Source: UBA7803 sp963822255 (GTDB lineage: Bacteria > Pseudomonadota > Gammaproteobacteria > Pseudomonadales > Azotimanducaceae). Taken from it: a stretch of DNA of 64,000 nucleotides. Location: assembly GCA_963822255.1 (NCBI GenBank), contig CAWGGV010000008.1, forward strand, positions 1,302,001 to 1,366,000. Direction: 5' to 3'. The notes below the pieces were generated by a model that was given only the letters and a program-made list of their open reading frames with translations, did no database searches and was not told the DNA's origin. Shown here in pieces: positions 46,033 to 54,914 of this stretch (the first letter of the stretch is position 1; the number at the start of each line of letters is the position of its first letter). The position numbers and the translations under genes were made by a program.

Positions 46033-47001
46033 ATGTGGGTTCCCCTGCTAGCGCTCATCCTCGGGTTCATCGCACTGGTGTGGAGCGCCGATCGATTTCT
46101 CTCCGGGGCCGCGAGCGCGGCCAGCCACCTCGGCGTTTCGCGGCTGTTGATCGGCCTCACGGTGGTCTCGCTCGGCACCTCCACGCCGGAAATTCTGGTG
46201 TCGTTCGCAGCGTCCTCGGACAACGATGCGCTGATCGCCGTGGGCAACGCCATCGGCTCGAACATCGCCAACATCGGGCTGGTGCTGGGGCTGACGGCCA
46301 TCGTCGCGCCGCTACCGTTCTCCAAGGGCGTGCTGCGGACCGAGCTCCCCTGGCTGCTCGGCGCCACTCTGCTCACCCTGGTGCTGCTGTTCGACCTCGA
46401 GCTTTCCCGCGTCGACGGGTTGATCCTGCTGAGCGCCATGGGCTACATCCTGTACCGGCTGGTGAACCACCAGAGCAGTAGCGACCCGGAAGTGAGCGAC
46501 GTGCTTCAGGAAGAACTGGAGGAGCTTCCCGATCTCAGCCTCCGGCAGGCGGTGTTCTGGCTGGCGGTCGGACTGGTGGTGTTGCTGCTGTCGGCGGAGC
46601 TGCTGGTATGGGCGGCCGTGCACGTGGCCGAGTGGCTGGGGGTGAGCAAGCTCGTGATCGGGCTCACCGTGGTGGCGGTCGGCACCAGCCTGCCCGAGCT
46701 GGCGGCCACCCTGGGCGCTGCCCTCAAGGGCCAAACAGACATCGCCATCGGCAACGTAGTCGGGTCCAACATACTCAACGTACTGGTGGTGCTGGCCGTG
46801 CCGGCGCTGGTCAGCGCGCCCGCCGTGGACATCGAGGTACTTTGGCGTGACTGCGGTATGATGCTCGCTCTGACCATGGCGCTTGCGCTGTTCGCCTACG
46901 CCATCGGCTCGCGCCCGGTGATCACGCGCTTCGAAGGGGCGGTGATTCTGCTGGGCTGGATTGGGTACAACATCGTGCTGTTCCACCAGGTCAAGCTGTG
47001 A
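46033..47001 (+). CDS. yrbG: Calcium/sodium antiporter, YrbG family
   Basis: 322 residues from ATG 46033. Two internally repeated halves with the NCX alpha motif: 'VSLGTSTPEILVSFAASS...VGNAIGSNIANIGLVLG' and 'VAVGTSLPELAATLGAAL...IGNVVGSNILNVLVVL' (each in parts). An acidic loop ('EVSDVLQEELEELPDLS') separates the halves. The GTGA at its end overlaps kdsC. In E. coli and Pseudomonas-type clusters kdsD lies next to kdsC; here it is absent. Confidence 0.93.
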   Translation: MWVPLLALILGFIALVWSADRFLSGAASAASHLGVSRLLIGLTVVSLGTSTPEILVSFAASSDNDALIAVGNAIGSNIANIGLVLGLTAIVAPLPFSKGVLRTELPWLLGATLLTLVLLFDLELSRVDGLILLSAMGYILYRLVNHQSSSDPEVSDVLQEELEELPDLSLRQAVFWLAVGLVVLLLSAELLVWAAVHVAEWLGVSKLVIGLTVVAVGTSLPELAATLGAALKGQTDIAIGNVVGSNILNVLVVLAVPALVSAPAVDIEVLWRDCGMMLALTMALALFAYAIGSRPVITRFEGAVILLGWIGYNIVLFHQVKL

Positions 47002-47513
47002 GCTTTCCGTCCGAGGTGCTCGAGCGGGCACGCGCCGTGTCGCTGGTGAGCTTCGACGTGGACGGCGTGCTCACCGACGGCAGCATCCTCTACAGCGACC
47101 GCGGCGACGAGATCAAGGCGTTTCACGTTCAGGACGGCAGCGCCATTCAGCTCATTCGCTCCTGCGGCATCCGGGTGGCCATCATCACCGGACGCACCTC
47201 CGGCATGGTGGATCGGCGCGCCGCCGAGCTGGGCATCGAGCACGTGTTTCAGGGCGTTCGTGACAAGGCCGCCGTGCTCACGGACCTCCTCGCCGAGCTC
47301 GGCCTGACTACCACCGCCGCCGCCCACGTCGGGGACGACCTGCCGGACCTCCCGCTGTTCGCGGTGGTGGGGCTGGCCATCGGCGTCCCCAATGGGCATC
47401 CGAGCGCCCTCGCGCGTGCTCACTACGTCACCCGCCTGCCGGGAGGCAAGGGAGTCGCGCGGGAAGTCTGCGAGCTTCTGCTCAGGGCCCGGAATCAGTG
47501 GCCCTACGACTGA
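46998..47513 (+). CDS. kdsC: 3-deoxy-D-manno-octulosonate 8-phosphate phosphatase KdsC
   Basis: HAD-family phosphatase producing Kdo for LPS. 171 residues. Nucleophile motif 'VSFDVDGVLTDGSILY' (D20, D22), 'IITGRTSGMVDRRAAELGI', and the final 'AAHVGDDLPDLPLFAVVGL'. GTG start overlapping the yrbG stop. Confidence 0.96.
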   Translation: MSFPSEVLERARAVSLVSFDVDGVLTDGSILYSDRGDEIKAFHVQDGSAIQLIRSCGIRVAIITGRTSGMVDRRAAELGIEHVFQGVRDKAAVLTDLLAELGLTTTAAAHVGDDLPDLPLFAVVGLAIGVPNGHPSALARAHYVTRLPGGKGVAREVCELLLRARNQWPYD

Positions 47514-48196
47514 TCCGGCGGGGCGGGCGGGCGGCCGAGGTTCTGCCCCAGGACCCGGATCAGCGAATCCAGAGCGAGCCGGCGCCGCCCGCCGGGCGCA
47601 GCAGCCGCGCCCGGATCATGATCGTGCTGGCGCTGGGCGCCGCGGCGGTCGCGCTGCTGGTCATAGAGCGCAGCGCCGGGCCGCCGATGCCGCAGGTGCC
47701 GGCGCCAGCGCTCGAAGGCGAGCCCGACATCTTCATGGAATCGCCGGTGGTCTCTCAGTATCGTGACGACGGCACCGTGGAATACCGCCTGCTGGCCCGG
47801 ACTGCCAGTCACTATCAGGGCCAGTATCTGACCCTGCTCGACGACCCGCGGCTCACCCTGTTCCGCGGCCAGGCCTCCCCCTGGCGGGTGACCGCGAGGA
47901 AGGGCAGTCTCAGCCGGCCACCCGGAACCGCGGCAGAGGAAACGGTGACACTCGACGATCACGTAGTCCTCCAGACGACGGAGAACGGCGGGCAGATCCG
48001 GCTGACCACGCCGTCGCTCACGCTCTTCCCTCAGCGCGAATACGCCGAGACGGACCGCGATGTTATGATCGATAGTTTGTTCGGGCGCACCACGGCCACG
48101 GGTCTGCAGGGCGATCTCGAGAAGGGCACGCTGAAGCTCAGCACGGCGGCCGGCACCCGCGTGCGCACCGTCCTCCAGCCGGAACAGTTCAAGTGA
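47498..48196 (+). CDS. lptC: LPS export protein LptC
   Basis: Inner-membrane-anchored bridge protein of the Lpt machine. 232 residues from a GTG that overlaps kdsC by 16 bases, so the N-terminus has about 40 extra residues before the membrane helix ('IMIVLALGAAAVALLVIE'). A later ATG (47618) would give a length nearer the norm (about 190). The periplasmic beta-jellyroll ('VSQYRDDGTVEYRLLARTASHYQ', 'DLEKGTLKLSTAAGTRV') fits LptC. Start uncertain. Confidence 0.9.
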   Translation: MALRLIRRGGRAAEVLPQDPDQRIQSEPAPPAGRSSRARIMIVLALGAAAVALLVIERSAGPPMPQVPAPALEGEPDIFMESPVVSQYRDDGTVEYRLLARTASHYQGQYLTLLDDPRLTLFRGQASPWRVTARKGSLSRPPGTAAEETVTLDDHVVLQTTENGGQIRLTTPSLTLFPQREYAETDRDVMIDSLFGRTTATGLQGDLEKGTLKLSTAAGTRVRTVLQPEQFK

Positions 48197-48738
48197 GACC
48201 GAGGGTGAACGGAGCTTCCATCGCCAGCCAACCTGCCCCGGGCCGCGCTGCCCTGGTCGTTTTCCTCGCCGCGCTGGCGATTGCGCCGCCGGCGTGGTCC
48301 GTGCCGGAGGATGCCGACAAGCCTATCGAGATCGACGCCGAACACGCGGAGCTCGACCGCGCGGCGGGAACGGTCGTCTACAGCGGCTCGGTCAAGGCCA
48401 AGCAGGGGACCATGCGCGTCACCGCCGACCGGATGACCATCGAGGTCGAGAACCAGAAAGTGGTGCGCATCACCGCCCGCGGCAATCCCGCCCACTACCA
48501 GCAGCAACTGGAGGCCGATAAGGGACTGGTGAAGGCCGATGCCAGCACCATCGTCTACCACACTCGAGACGAGAAGATCGATCTGCAGGGCGATGCTCAC
48601 CTGGAGCAGGGCGGCACGAAGATCAGCGGCAGTCTCATCCACTATGACGTGGTGGCCGGCAAAGCCAATGCCGAATCCGGTGAGCAGGAGCCCGTGCACG
48701 TCATCGTGCAGCCTGCTCCCCGGCCCGACTCGCAATAG
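48193..48738 (+). CDS. lptA: LPS transport periplasmic protein LptA
   Basis: 181 residues with a signal peptide ('AALVVFLAALAIAPPAWS'). OstA-like repeat strands: 'IEIDAEHAELDRAAGTVVYSG', 'KGLVKADASTIVYHTRDEKIDLQGDAHLEQGGTKISG' in parts. LptA polymers bridge LptC to LptD. GTG start in GTGA overlap with lptC. Confidence 0.95.
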   Translation: MRPRVNGASIASQPAPGRAALVVFLAALAIAPPAWSVPEDADKPIEIDAEHAELDRAAGTVVYSGSVKAKQGTMRVTADRMTIEVENQKVVRITARGNPAHYQQQLEADKGLVKADASTIVYHTRDEKIDLQGDAHLEQGGTKISGSLIHYDVVAGKANAESGEQEPVHVIVQPAPRPDSQ

Positions 48739-48741
48739 GCG

Positions 48742-49467
48742 ATGCCCACCCTGTCCGCCCACGCTCTCCGCAAGGCCTACCGCAGCAAGGTCGCGGTGGA
48801 AGACGTCAGTCTCTCCGTCTCGGGCGGCGAGATCGTCGGCCTGCTGGGTCCCAACGGCGCGGGCAAGACCACCACCTTCTACATGATCGTCGGCCTCATC
48901 AAGGTGGACGCCGGGAACATCGAACTGGACGATCGGGATCTCACCTGGGCACCCATGCACGAGCGCGCCCGCTCCGGCATCGGCTATCTGCCGCAGGAAG
49001 CCAGCGTGTTCCGTAAGCTGTCCGCCGAAAACAACCTCCGCGCAGTGCTGGAGTTGCGCCGGGACCTCCACCGCCGGGAGCAGCAGGCACTGGTCGAGAC
49101 CCTGCTGAACGAGTTCAACCTCCAGGGCGTACGCAAGTCTCTTGGCGAAAGTCTATCCGGCGGCGAGCGCCGGCGCCTGGAAATCGCCCGTGCCCTCGCG
49201 TCCGAGCCTGCCATCATGCTGCTCGATGAGCCGTTCGCCGGCGTCGATCCGCTGTCCATCGCGGACATCAAGGAACAGACTCGAGCGCTGGCCGAACGGG
49301 GCATTGGCGTGCTCATTACCGACCACAATGTGCGCGATACGCTGGACATCTGCGACCGCGCCTATATCGTCAGCGCCGGGCGGATCATTGCAGAAGGCAA
49401 TCCTGGCGCCATACTTGCTAATAAAACGGTCCGAACGGTTTATCTGGGAGAAGGATTCAGGCTTTAG
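48742..49467 (+). CDS. lptB: LPS export ABC transporter ATPase LptB
   Basis: 241 residues. Walker A GPNGAGKT (36-43), signature LSGGE (138-142), Walker B 'LLDEPFAGVDP' (160-170), H-loop 'ITDHNV'. Drives LPS extraction with LptFG (not in window). 3 bases after lptA. Confidence 0.97.
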   Translation: MPTLSAHALRKAYRSKVAVEDVSLSVSGGEIVGLLGPNGAGKTTTFYMIVGLIKVDAGNIELDDRDLTWAPMHERARSGIGYLPQEASVFRKLSAENNLRAVLELRRDLHRREQQALVETLLNEFNLQGVRKSLGESLSGGERRRLEIARALASEPAIMLLDEPFAGVDPLSIADIKEQTRALAERGIGVLITDHNVRDTLDICDRAYIVSAGRIIAEGNPGAILANKTVRTVYLGEGFRL

Positions 49468-49564
49468 AAGCCCGCGAACGTACCTATCATCGACTCATCG
49501 ACGGCTGGTCCAGCGGCCAGCGGGGGCAACACAGGGACGTGGAAACGCAAGCCATACCAGCAGT

Positions 49565-51214
49565 ATGAAACAGACACTCTCGCTCAAACTGGGTCAGCAG
49601 CTCACCATGACGCCGCAGCTGCAGCAGGCGATCCGTCTGCTGCAGCTCTCGAGCCTCGACCTGCAGCAGGAGATCCAGACCGCGCTCGAGTCCAACCCCA
49701 TGCTCGAGATGGAAGAGGACACGGAGAGCCTGGCGGAGGAAGGGCTTCAACCCTCCGACCCGGAACCCGAGCCCAGCGCCGACGATCAGGGCGATCACGA
49801 CGATGACTACGATGACTACGATCAGTATGAGAGCGACAACCGTGCCGATGGCGATAGGGAGACGGGCGACGGTGAGGAAGCCTACAACGGCGAGGACGTC
49901 GAGGCGCTCGCCCCGCAGTCCGATCTCGAGCTGGATGGCGATGCCGGCGATCTGACCGCGGCTTCGGCCGACGCCGAGGGTGGCTGGGATGCGCCGACCC
50001 CCGACGACCTTCCGGTCGATACTCAGTGGGACGACATCTACCAGGGCAGCAGCACTTCGGCGGGCGGGCAGGCGCCGGAAGAGGACTGGGACCTGGACTC
50101 CCGCAATGGCACCGCCGACAGCCTCCAGGACCACCTGATGTGGCAGCTCAACCTCACTCCCATGTCCGACGTGGACCGGATGATCGCCACCTGCATCATC
50201 GACGCCATCGACCCGGACGGCATGCTTACCCTTTCGGTGGAGGAAATTACCGAGAGTCTCGGTCCCTTCGAGGATCCGGAGCTCGCCGTCGAGGTCGACG
50301 AGGTGGAGGCGGTGCTGAAGCGCATTCAGCAATACGACCCGACCGGCGTCGCCGCGCGCGACCTGGGCGAGTGCCTGAGCCTGCAGCTTCGCCAGCTTCC
50401 CCGAGACACGCCGTGGCTGGCCGAAGCCACCAGCCTCGTCGAAGAGTACCTCGAGGTGCTCGGCGCCCGGGATTTCGCGGCATTGAAGCGCAAGCTCAAG
50501 ATCTCCGAGGCCGACCTGACCGAGGTCGTGCACCTCATTCAGTCGCTGAACCCCCGCCCCGGCTCCAGCGTGACCTCGGAAGCGCCCGAGTACGTGGTGC
50601 CGGACGTGCTGGTGAGCCGCAGGAACGGGCGCTGGACGGTGGAGCTGAACACCGAGGCGACCCCGCGCCTGCGCATCAACGACACCTACGCCAACCTGGT
50701 TCGGCGGGCCGACAACAGCACCGACAACACCTTCCTGCGCGATAACCTTCAGGAAGCCCGCTGGTTCCTGAAGAGCCTGCAGAGCCGGAACGAAACCCTG
50801 CTCAAGGTGGCCACCAAGATCGTCGAGCACCAGCGCGGCTTTCTCGAGTACGGCCCGGAGGCCATGAAGCCCCTGGTGCTGCACGACATCGCCGAGGCGG
50901 TGGAGATGCACGAATCCACCATCTCCCGGGTCACCAACCGCAAGTACATGCACACGCCGCGAGGCATCTTCGAGCTCAAGTACTTCTTCTCCAGCCACGT
51001 CTCCACCGCCTCCGGGGGCGAGGTGTCCAGCACCGCGATCCGCGCCCTGATCAAGAAGCTCACTGCCGACGAGAATCCCAGAAAGCCGTTGAGCGACAAC
51101 AAAATTGCAGCAATACTCGCGGACCAGAACATCAACGTGGCTCGGCGCACCGTGGCAAAATATCGGGAATCCATGTCGATTCCACCGTCCAACGAGCGCA
51201 AGCGGCTGGTATAG
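49565..51214 (+). CDS. rpoN: RNA polymerase sigma-54 factor RpoN with an enlarged acidic region
   Basis: 549 residues from ATG 49565 ('MKQTLSLKLGQQLTMTPQLQ', region I). E. coli RpoN is 477. The excess lies in region II, about residues 50-185, which is very acidic with runs of Asp ('DHDDDYDDYDQYESDN'). Region III follows: core-binding, the helix-turn-helix ('EMHESTISRVTNRKYMHTPRG') and the RpoN box 'ARRTVAKYRE' (526-535). Upstream in-frame sequence to 49142 lies inside lptB and is not used. A 97-base gap from lptB may hold a promoter. Confidence 0.96.
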   Translation: MKQTLSLKLGQQLTMTPQLQQAIRLLQLSSLDLQQEIQTALESNPMLEMEEDTESLAEEGLQPSDPEPEPSADDQGDHDDDYDDYDQYESDNRADGDRETGDGEEAYNGEDVEALAPQSDLELDGDAGDLTAASADAEGGWDAPTPDDLPVDTQWDDIYQGSSTSAGGQAPEEDWDLDSRNGTADSLQDHLMWQLNLTPMSDVDRMIATCIIDAIDPDGMLTLSVEEITESLGPFEDPELAVEVDEVEAVLKRIQQYDPTGVAARDLGECLSLQLRQLPRDTPWLAEATSLVEEYLEVLGARDFAALKRKLKISEADLTEVVHLIQSLNPRPGSSVTSEAPEYVVPDVLVSRRNGRWTVELNTEATPRLRINDTYANLVRRADNSTDNTFLRDNLQEARWFLKSLQSRNETLLKVATKIVEHQRGFLEYGPEAMKPLVLHDIAEAVEMHESTISRVTNRKYMHTPRGIFELKYFFSSHVSTASGGEVSSTAIRALIKKLTADENPRKPLSDNKIAAILADQNINVARRTVAKYRESMSIPPSNERKRLV

Positions 51215-51322
51215 GCCTGGACTATCCATGAGTGCCCTGCCGCGGCGCGGCGGCCACTGATGAATAACCCAGGCGGGCGCCGGCGCCCCGGGCACGCCCG
51301 CCGCGAACGGAGGAGGCCACTC

Positions 51323-51622
51323 ATGCAGCTCAGCATTTCCGGACACCACGTGGAGGTCACCGACGCCCTCAAGGGCTACACGTCCGAGAAACTCGGCAAG
51401 CTCGAACGCCACTTCGACCACATCACCAACGTGCACGTGGTGTTGTCGGTGGAGAAGCAGCGGCAGCGCGCCGAGGCGACCGCCCACGTCAGCGGCGCTG
51501 AGCTCTTCGCCGATGCCGATTCCGACGACATGTATGCCGCCATCGACGCGCTGATCGACAAGCTCGACCGGCAGCTCCTCAAGCACAAGGAAAAACTCGT
51601 CAACCGCCATCACGGCCGCTGA
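51323..51622 (+). CDS. hpf: Ribosome hibernation promoting factor HPF
   Basis: 99 residues, short HPF/YfiA type. 'QLSISGHHVEVTDALKGYTSEKLGKLERHFDHI' and 'AEATAHVSGAELFADADSDDMYAAIDALIDKLDRQLLKHKEK' (in part). Chosen ATG 51323 follows a strong Shine-Dalgarno (GGAGG near 51310). Binds the decoding centre and promotes 100S dimers in stationary phase. Conserved rpoN-hpf-ptsN order. Confidence 0.96.
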   Translation: MQLSISGHHVEVTDALKGYTSEKLGKLERHFDHITNVHVVLSVEKQRQRAEATAHVSGAELFADADSDDMYAAIDALIDKLDRQLLKHKEKLVNRHHGR

Positions 51623-51650
51623 ATCGGCCCGCACCGACAGCCTGGTACCC

Positions 51651-52118
51651 ATGTTCGACATCACCCGCATCCTGGACCCTGCCACCACCCGAACCGGCGT
51701 CGCCGCGCAGTCCCGGAAGCGCGCCATCGAGATCGCCAGCGACCTGCTCGCGGCCAGTCATCCCGAGCTTTCCGCGCGAACGCTGTTCGACGAGCTGATG
51801 AACCGCGAGCGGCTCGGCAGCACGGCGCTGGGCGACGGAGTGGCCATTCCTCACTGCCGCACCGAGTGCGACCGTATCCTCGGCGCGTTCCTGCAATTGG
51901 CCGAGCCGGTGGAGTACGACGCCCCGGACGGCGAGGGTGTCGACCTGATGTTCGTGCTGATCGTCCCTCCGGAGGAAACCAACACCCACCTGGAGGTACT
52001 CGCCGCTCTGGCGCGGCTGTTTCAGAATCCGGAGAACCGGCGCCGGCTCAGGCGGCAGGCCTCGGACCGAGAGTTATATCAGGAGCTGACCGGGCTGGTG
52101 AGCAGCCAGGCTGCATGA
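51651..52118 (+). CDS. ptsN: Nitrogen-PTS enzyme IIA component PtsN
   Basis: 155 residues. PTS EIIA type-2 domain with the phosphorylatable histidine H68 in 'GDGVAIPHCR'. Phosphate flows from PtsP through PtsO (encoded downstream); PtsN regulates potassium uptake and other targets in relatives. Its stop overlaps rapZ (ATGA). Confidence 0.96.
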   Translation: MFDITRILDPATTRTGVAAQSRKRAIEIASDLLAASHPELSARTLFDELMNRERLGSTALGDGVAIPHCRTECDRILGAFLQLAEPVEYDAPDGEGVDLMFVLIVPPEETNTHLEVLAALARLFQNPENRRRLRRQASDRELYQELTGLVSSQAA

Positions 52119-52972
52119 AGCTGGTCATCATCAGCGGGCGCTCCGGGTCCGGCAAGACCACGGCGCTGCGAGCTCTGGAAGACGCCGGCTACGACTGCAT
52201 CGACAACTTCCCGGTGAGCCTGCTGCAGTCCCTGGTGGACAACGCGCTGCGCGACCCCATGGAGCGCGACGCCGAGGTCGCTGTCTGCATCGACGCTCGC
52301 AGCCACGACCTGGAGCGTTTCCCCGAGATTCTCATGGCCCTGGAGCGGCTGGACCTCGACAGCCAGGTCATCTACCTGGACGCCCTGTCCGCGACTCTCG
52401 TCAAGCGCTTCAGCGAGACCCGACGGCGTCATCCGCTCACCGACGATCACACCGACCTGCTGCAGGCCATCGAAGCCGAGAGGGAGGTGCTCGAGAGCAT
52501 CGCCGACCTTGCAGATCTCACCATCGACACCACCACATTGCGCGGCCGCCAGCTTACCGACCTCATCGCCGAGCGGGTGGTGGGCGGCGTCCGCTCGGGC
52601 CTTTCGCTGCTGTTCCGCTCGTTCGGATACAAGTTCGGGGTGCCGGTGGACGCCGACCTGGTGTTCGACATCCGCTGCCTGCCGAATCCCTACTGGATCG
52701 ACGCGCTGCGCCCACTCACCGGCCTCGATGCCGCGGTGGGCGAGTTTCTCGAAGCGGACCCGGCGGTGGCGGAGATGTTCGAGGACCTGTGCCGGTTCCT
52801 GGAGCGGTGGCTGCCCCGCTTCGAAGACGACCACCGCGCCTACATGACGGTTGCCATAGGCTGCACGGGCGGGCAGCATCGCAGCATCTACATGACCGAG
52901 AAGCTGGGCCGCCACTTCACTGGCCGCTTCCCGAACGTGCTGGTGCGCCACCGCGAGCTCGACTCCCTGTAA
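52115..52972 (+). CDS. rapZ: RNase adapter protein RapZ
   Basis: 285 residues. P-loop GRSGSGKT (8-15), 'GYDCIDNFPVSLL', and the conserved C-domain 'SFGYKFGVPVDADLVFDIRCLPNPYW' (in parts) and 'IGCTGGQHRSIYMTEKL'. In enterobacteria RapZ guides RNase E to the GlmZ small RNA and so controls glucosamine-6-P synthesis. GlmZ was not recognised in the window. The last codons and stop are part of a tandem duplication. Confidence 0.96.
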   Translation: MKLVIISGRSGSGKTTALRALEDAGYDCIDNFPVSLLQSLVDNALRDPMERDAEVAVCIDARSHDLERFPEILMALERLDLDSQVIYLDALSATLVKRFSETRRRHPLTDDHTDLLQAIEAEREVLESIADLADLTIDTTTLRGRQLTDLIAERVVGGVRSGLSLLFRSFGYKFGVPVDADLVFDIRCLPNPYWIDALRPLTGLDAAVGEFLEADPAVAEMFEDLCRFLERWLPRFEDDHRAYMTVAIGCTGGQHRSIYMTEKLGRHFTGRFPNVLVRHRELDSL

Positions 52973-53142
52973 CCGTGAAGGAGCCTGATGTGGGGTGGGA
53001 GCGACCTCGACTCCCTGTAACCGTGAAGGAGCCTGATGTGGGAGCGACCTCGACTCCCTGTAACCGTGAAGGAGCCTGATGTGGGAGCGACCTCCCGGTC
53101 GCGATGCCTTCCGGACGCCGTCGCGACCGGGAGGTCGCTTTC
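52958..53142. repeat. Tandem 43-bp repeat of the rapZ 3' end, plus REP-like cluster F
   Basis: Three head-to-tail copies (52958-53005 with five extra bases, 53006-53048, 53049-53091) each hold the last rapZ codons, its TAA and the start of a REP-like unit (CTCGACTCCCTGTAACCGTG ... GTGGGAGCGAC). The third copy reads into an intact unit with stem GCGACC/GGTCGC (53081-53105). An inverted unit follows at 53120-53142. Only the first copy is part of rapZ. Confidence 0.92.
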
Positions 53143-53283
53143 ATCAAACACGGTCGCGCTCCAGGACATTGCGACTCGGGCGCCCAGCGCAGAGTCGAGC
53201 ACCCCGAGTTCGTTCCGCGACTTCGGCGCGACCGTGTAGAGCTGAGGGCTCCCACGCCAGCAACGGAACCTAAGGACCCGCAC
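53143..53283. other. Leader region of ptsO
   Basis: No gene recognised. The plus strand stays open through this stretch in the ptsO frame, but the translation resembles no protein. A purine-rich AAGGAC seven bases before TTG 53284 is the only expression signal seen. Confidence 0.4.
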
Positions 53284-53553
53284 TTGCCTCAGACCCGCCT
53301 CACCATCGTCAACCCTCTGGGCCTGCACGCCCGGGCCGCCAGCCGCTTCGTCAACCTGGCCAAGACGTTCGAAAGCGACGTCCGGCTCCGCCGGGACGCG
53401 AACGAAGCGGACGGCAAGAGCATCATGAGCGTGATGCTGCTGGCTGCGCCGGTGGGCAGCGAGGTGGTGCTGTCGGTATCCGGCCCGGACGAGGACGAGG
53501 CGTTCGCCGCGCTCGAGGCACTGGTCAACGACGGTTTCGGCGAGCTCGGCTGA
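53284..53553 (+). CDS. ptsO: Phosphocarrier protein NPr (PtsO)
   Basis: 89 residues, HPr fold, of the nitrogen phosphotransferase system. Phosphorylatable H15 in 'NPLGLHARAASRFV' and 'ADGKSIMSVMLLAA' are intact. No ATG or GTG is available at the correct place; TTG 53284 gives the standard N-terminus (PQTRLTIVN) and has AAGGAC upstream, so I infer a TTG start. It relays phosphate to PtsN encoded just upstream. Confidence 0.9.
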   Translation: MPQTRLTIVNPLGLHARAASRFVNLAKTFESDVRLRRDANEADGKSIMSVMLLAAPVGSEVVLSVSGPDEDEAFAALEALVNDGFGELG

Positions 53554-53560
53554 ACCCGTC

Positions 53561-54904
53561 GTGGCGCGGACCTTCCAGGACCGTCTCGACGAGGTCATCG
53601 AGTCCTTCGGCGCCGGCAGCCTCGAAGAGACCCGTTATCTGCTGGAGTCGCTTCGGCCCCAGGAGATCGCCAACCTCCTGACCTCCACCCCGCCCAAGGT
53701 TCGCCGGGTGCTCTGGGAGCTCCTCGACGCGGAAGAGGAGAACCAGGCGCTGCAGTACCTCGGCGAGGACGTGCGCGCGCGGTTTCTGGAATCCATGGAT
53801 ACGGCCCAGCTCGTCGCCGCCGCCGACGAGCTCGACACCGACGACTTCGCCGACATTCTCCAGGAGCTGCCGGCCACCGTATCGGCTCAGGTGCTTGCGG
53901 GCATGGACGCCAAGGACCGCGCGCGGGTGGAAGCGGTGCTGTCCTACCCGGAAGACAGCGCGGGCGGCATCATGAACACCGACACCATCACCGTTCAGCC
54001 GCGGCACGCGGTGGAGCTGGTGCTGCGCTACCTGCGCCTGCGCAAGGACCTGCCCGAGCCCATGGACTCCCTGATCGTGGTCAACAAGCAGGACGAGTAT
54101 CTGGGCGTGCTGCCGGTGGGGCGGCTGCTGACTGCCGACGTGTCGGTGACCGTGCGGGAGATCATGAACGCCGACGCGGCCGCCATCCCGGTGACCATGA
54201 CCGATTCGGAAGTAGCGCGCATCTTCACCGATCAGGACCTGGTATCCGCTCCCGTGGTGGACGAGCTGGGCCGGCTGGTGGGTCGGATCACCATCGACGA
54301 CGTGGTGGACGTTATCCTGGCCGACGCCGAGGAAGCGCTGCTCGCGCCCGCCGGCCTAGACATCGAAGAAGACACGTTCGCCCCTATCCTGACGACGGCA
54401 CGCCGCCGCGCGGTGTGGCTCGCTATCAATCTGCTGACGGCCTTCATGGCCTCGGCGGTAATCCACCTCTTCGAAGGCACCATCGCCAAGGTAGTGGCTC
54501 TGGCTGTCCTCATGCCCATCGTCGCCAGCATGGGCGGCATCGCCGGCACCCAGACCCTGACCCTGGTGATCCGCGGCATCGCGCTGGGGCACCTCGGCCG
54601 CTCGAACCTCCGGTATCTGTTGAACCGGGAGTTCCTGGTAGCGGCGCTGAACGGCGTGATGCTGGCGGTCGTGGTGGCGGCCAGCGCCGCACTGGCCTTC
54701 CGCGATCTCACCCTGGGTGCCGTGATCGCCGTGGCCATGGTCGTGAACCTGGTTGTAGCCGGCGTCGCCGGCAGCCTCCTGCCGGGGCTGCTGCGCTCGA
54801 TGCGCATCGACCCGGCCCTGGCGGGCGGTGTGGTGCTCACCACCATCACCGATGTGGCCGGGTTTTTCGTATTTCTCGGCTTGGCTACGCTGGTTTACGC
54901 GTGA
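53561..54904 (+). CDS. mgtE: Magnesium transporter MgtE
   Basis: 447 residues. N-domain of helical repeats (1-130), paired CBS domains (about 135-255; 'DLVSAPVVDELGRLVGRITIDDVVDV' in part), then the membrane domain from about 285 with 'MPIVASMGGIAGTQTLTLVIRG', the signature of the MgtE pore. The cytoplasmic domain acts as a magnesium sensor that closes the channel. GTG start, 7 bases after ptsO, so probably the end of the rpoN operon. Confidence 0.95.
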   Translation: MARTFQDRLDEVIESFGAGSLEETRYLLESLRPQEIANLLTSTPPKVRRVLWELLDAEEENQALQYLGEDVRARFLESMDTAQLVAAADELDTDDFADILQELPATVSAQVLAGMDAKDRARVEAVLSYPEDSAGGIMNTDTITVQPRHAVELVLRYLRLRKDLPEPMDSLIVVNKQDEYLGVLPVGRLLTADVSVTVREIMNADAAAIPVTMTDSEVARIFTDQDLVSAPVVDELGRLVGRITIDDVVDVILADAEEALLAPAGLDIEEDTFAPILTTARRRAVWLAINLLTAFMASAVIHLFEGTIAKVVALAVLMPIVASMGGIAGTQTLTLVIRGIALGHLGRSNLRYLLNREFLVAALNGVMLAVVVAASAALAFRDLTLGAVIAVAMVVNLVVAGVAGSLLPGLLRSMRIDPALAGGVVLTTITDVAGFFVFLGLATLVYA

Positions 54905-54914
54905 CTACTGAATT

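Noticed and set aside
49487..51727. A 746-codon open frame antisense to rpoN
   Set aside because: G+C-rich DNA leaves long antisense frames open. The translation lacks family features and mirrors rpoN codon structure.
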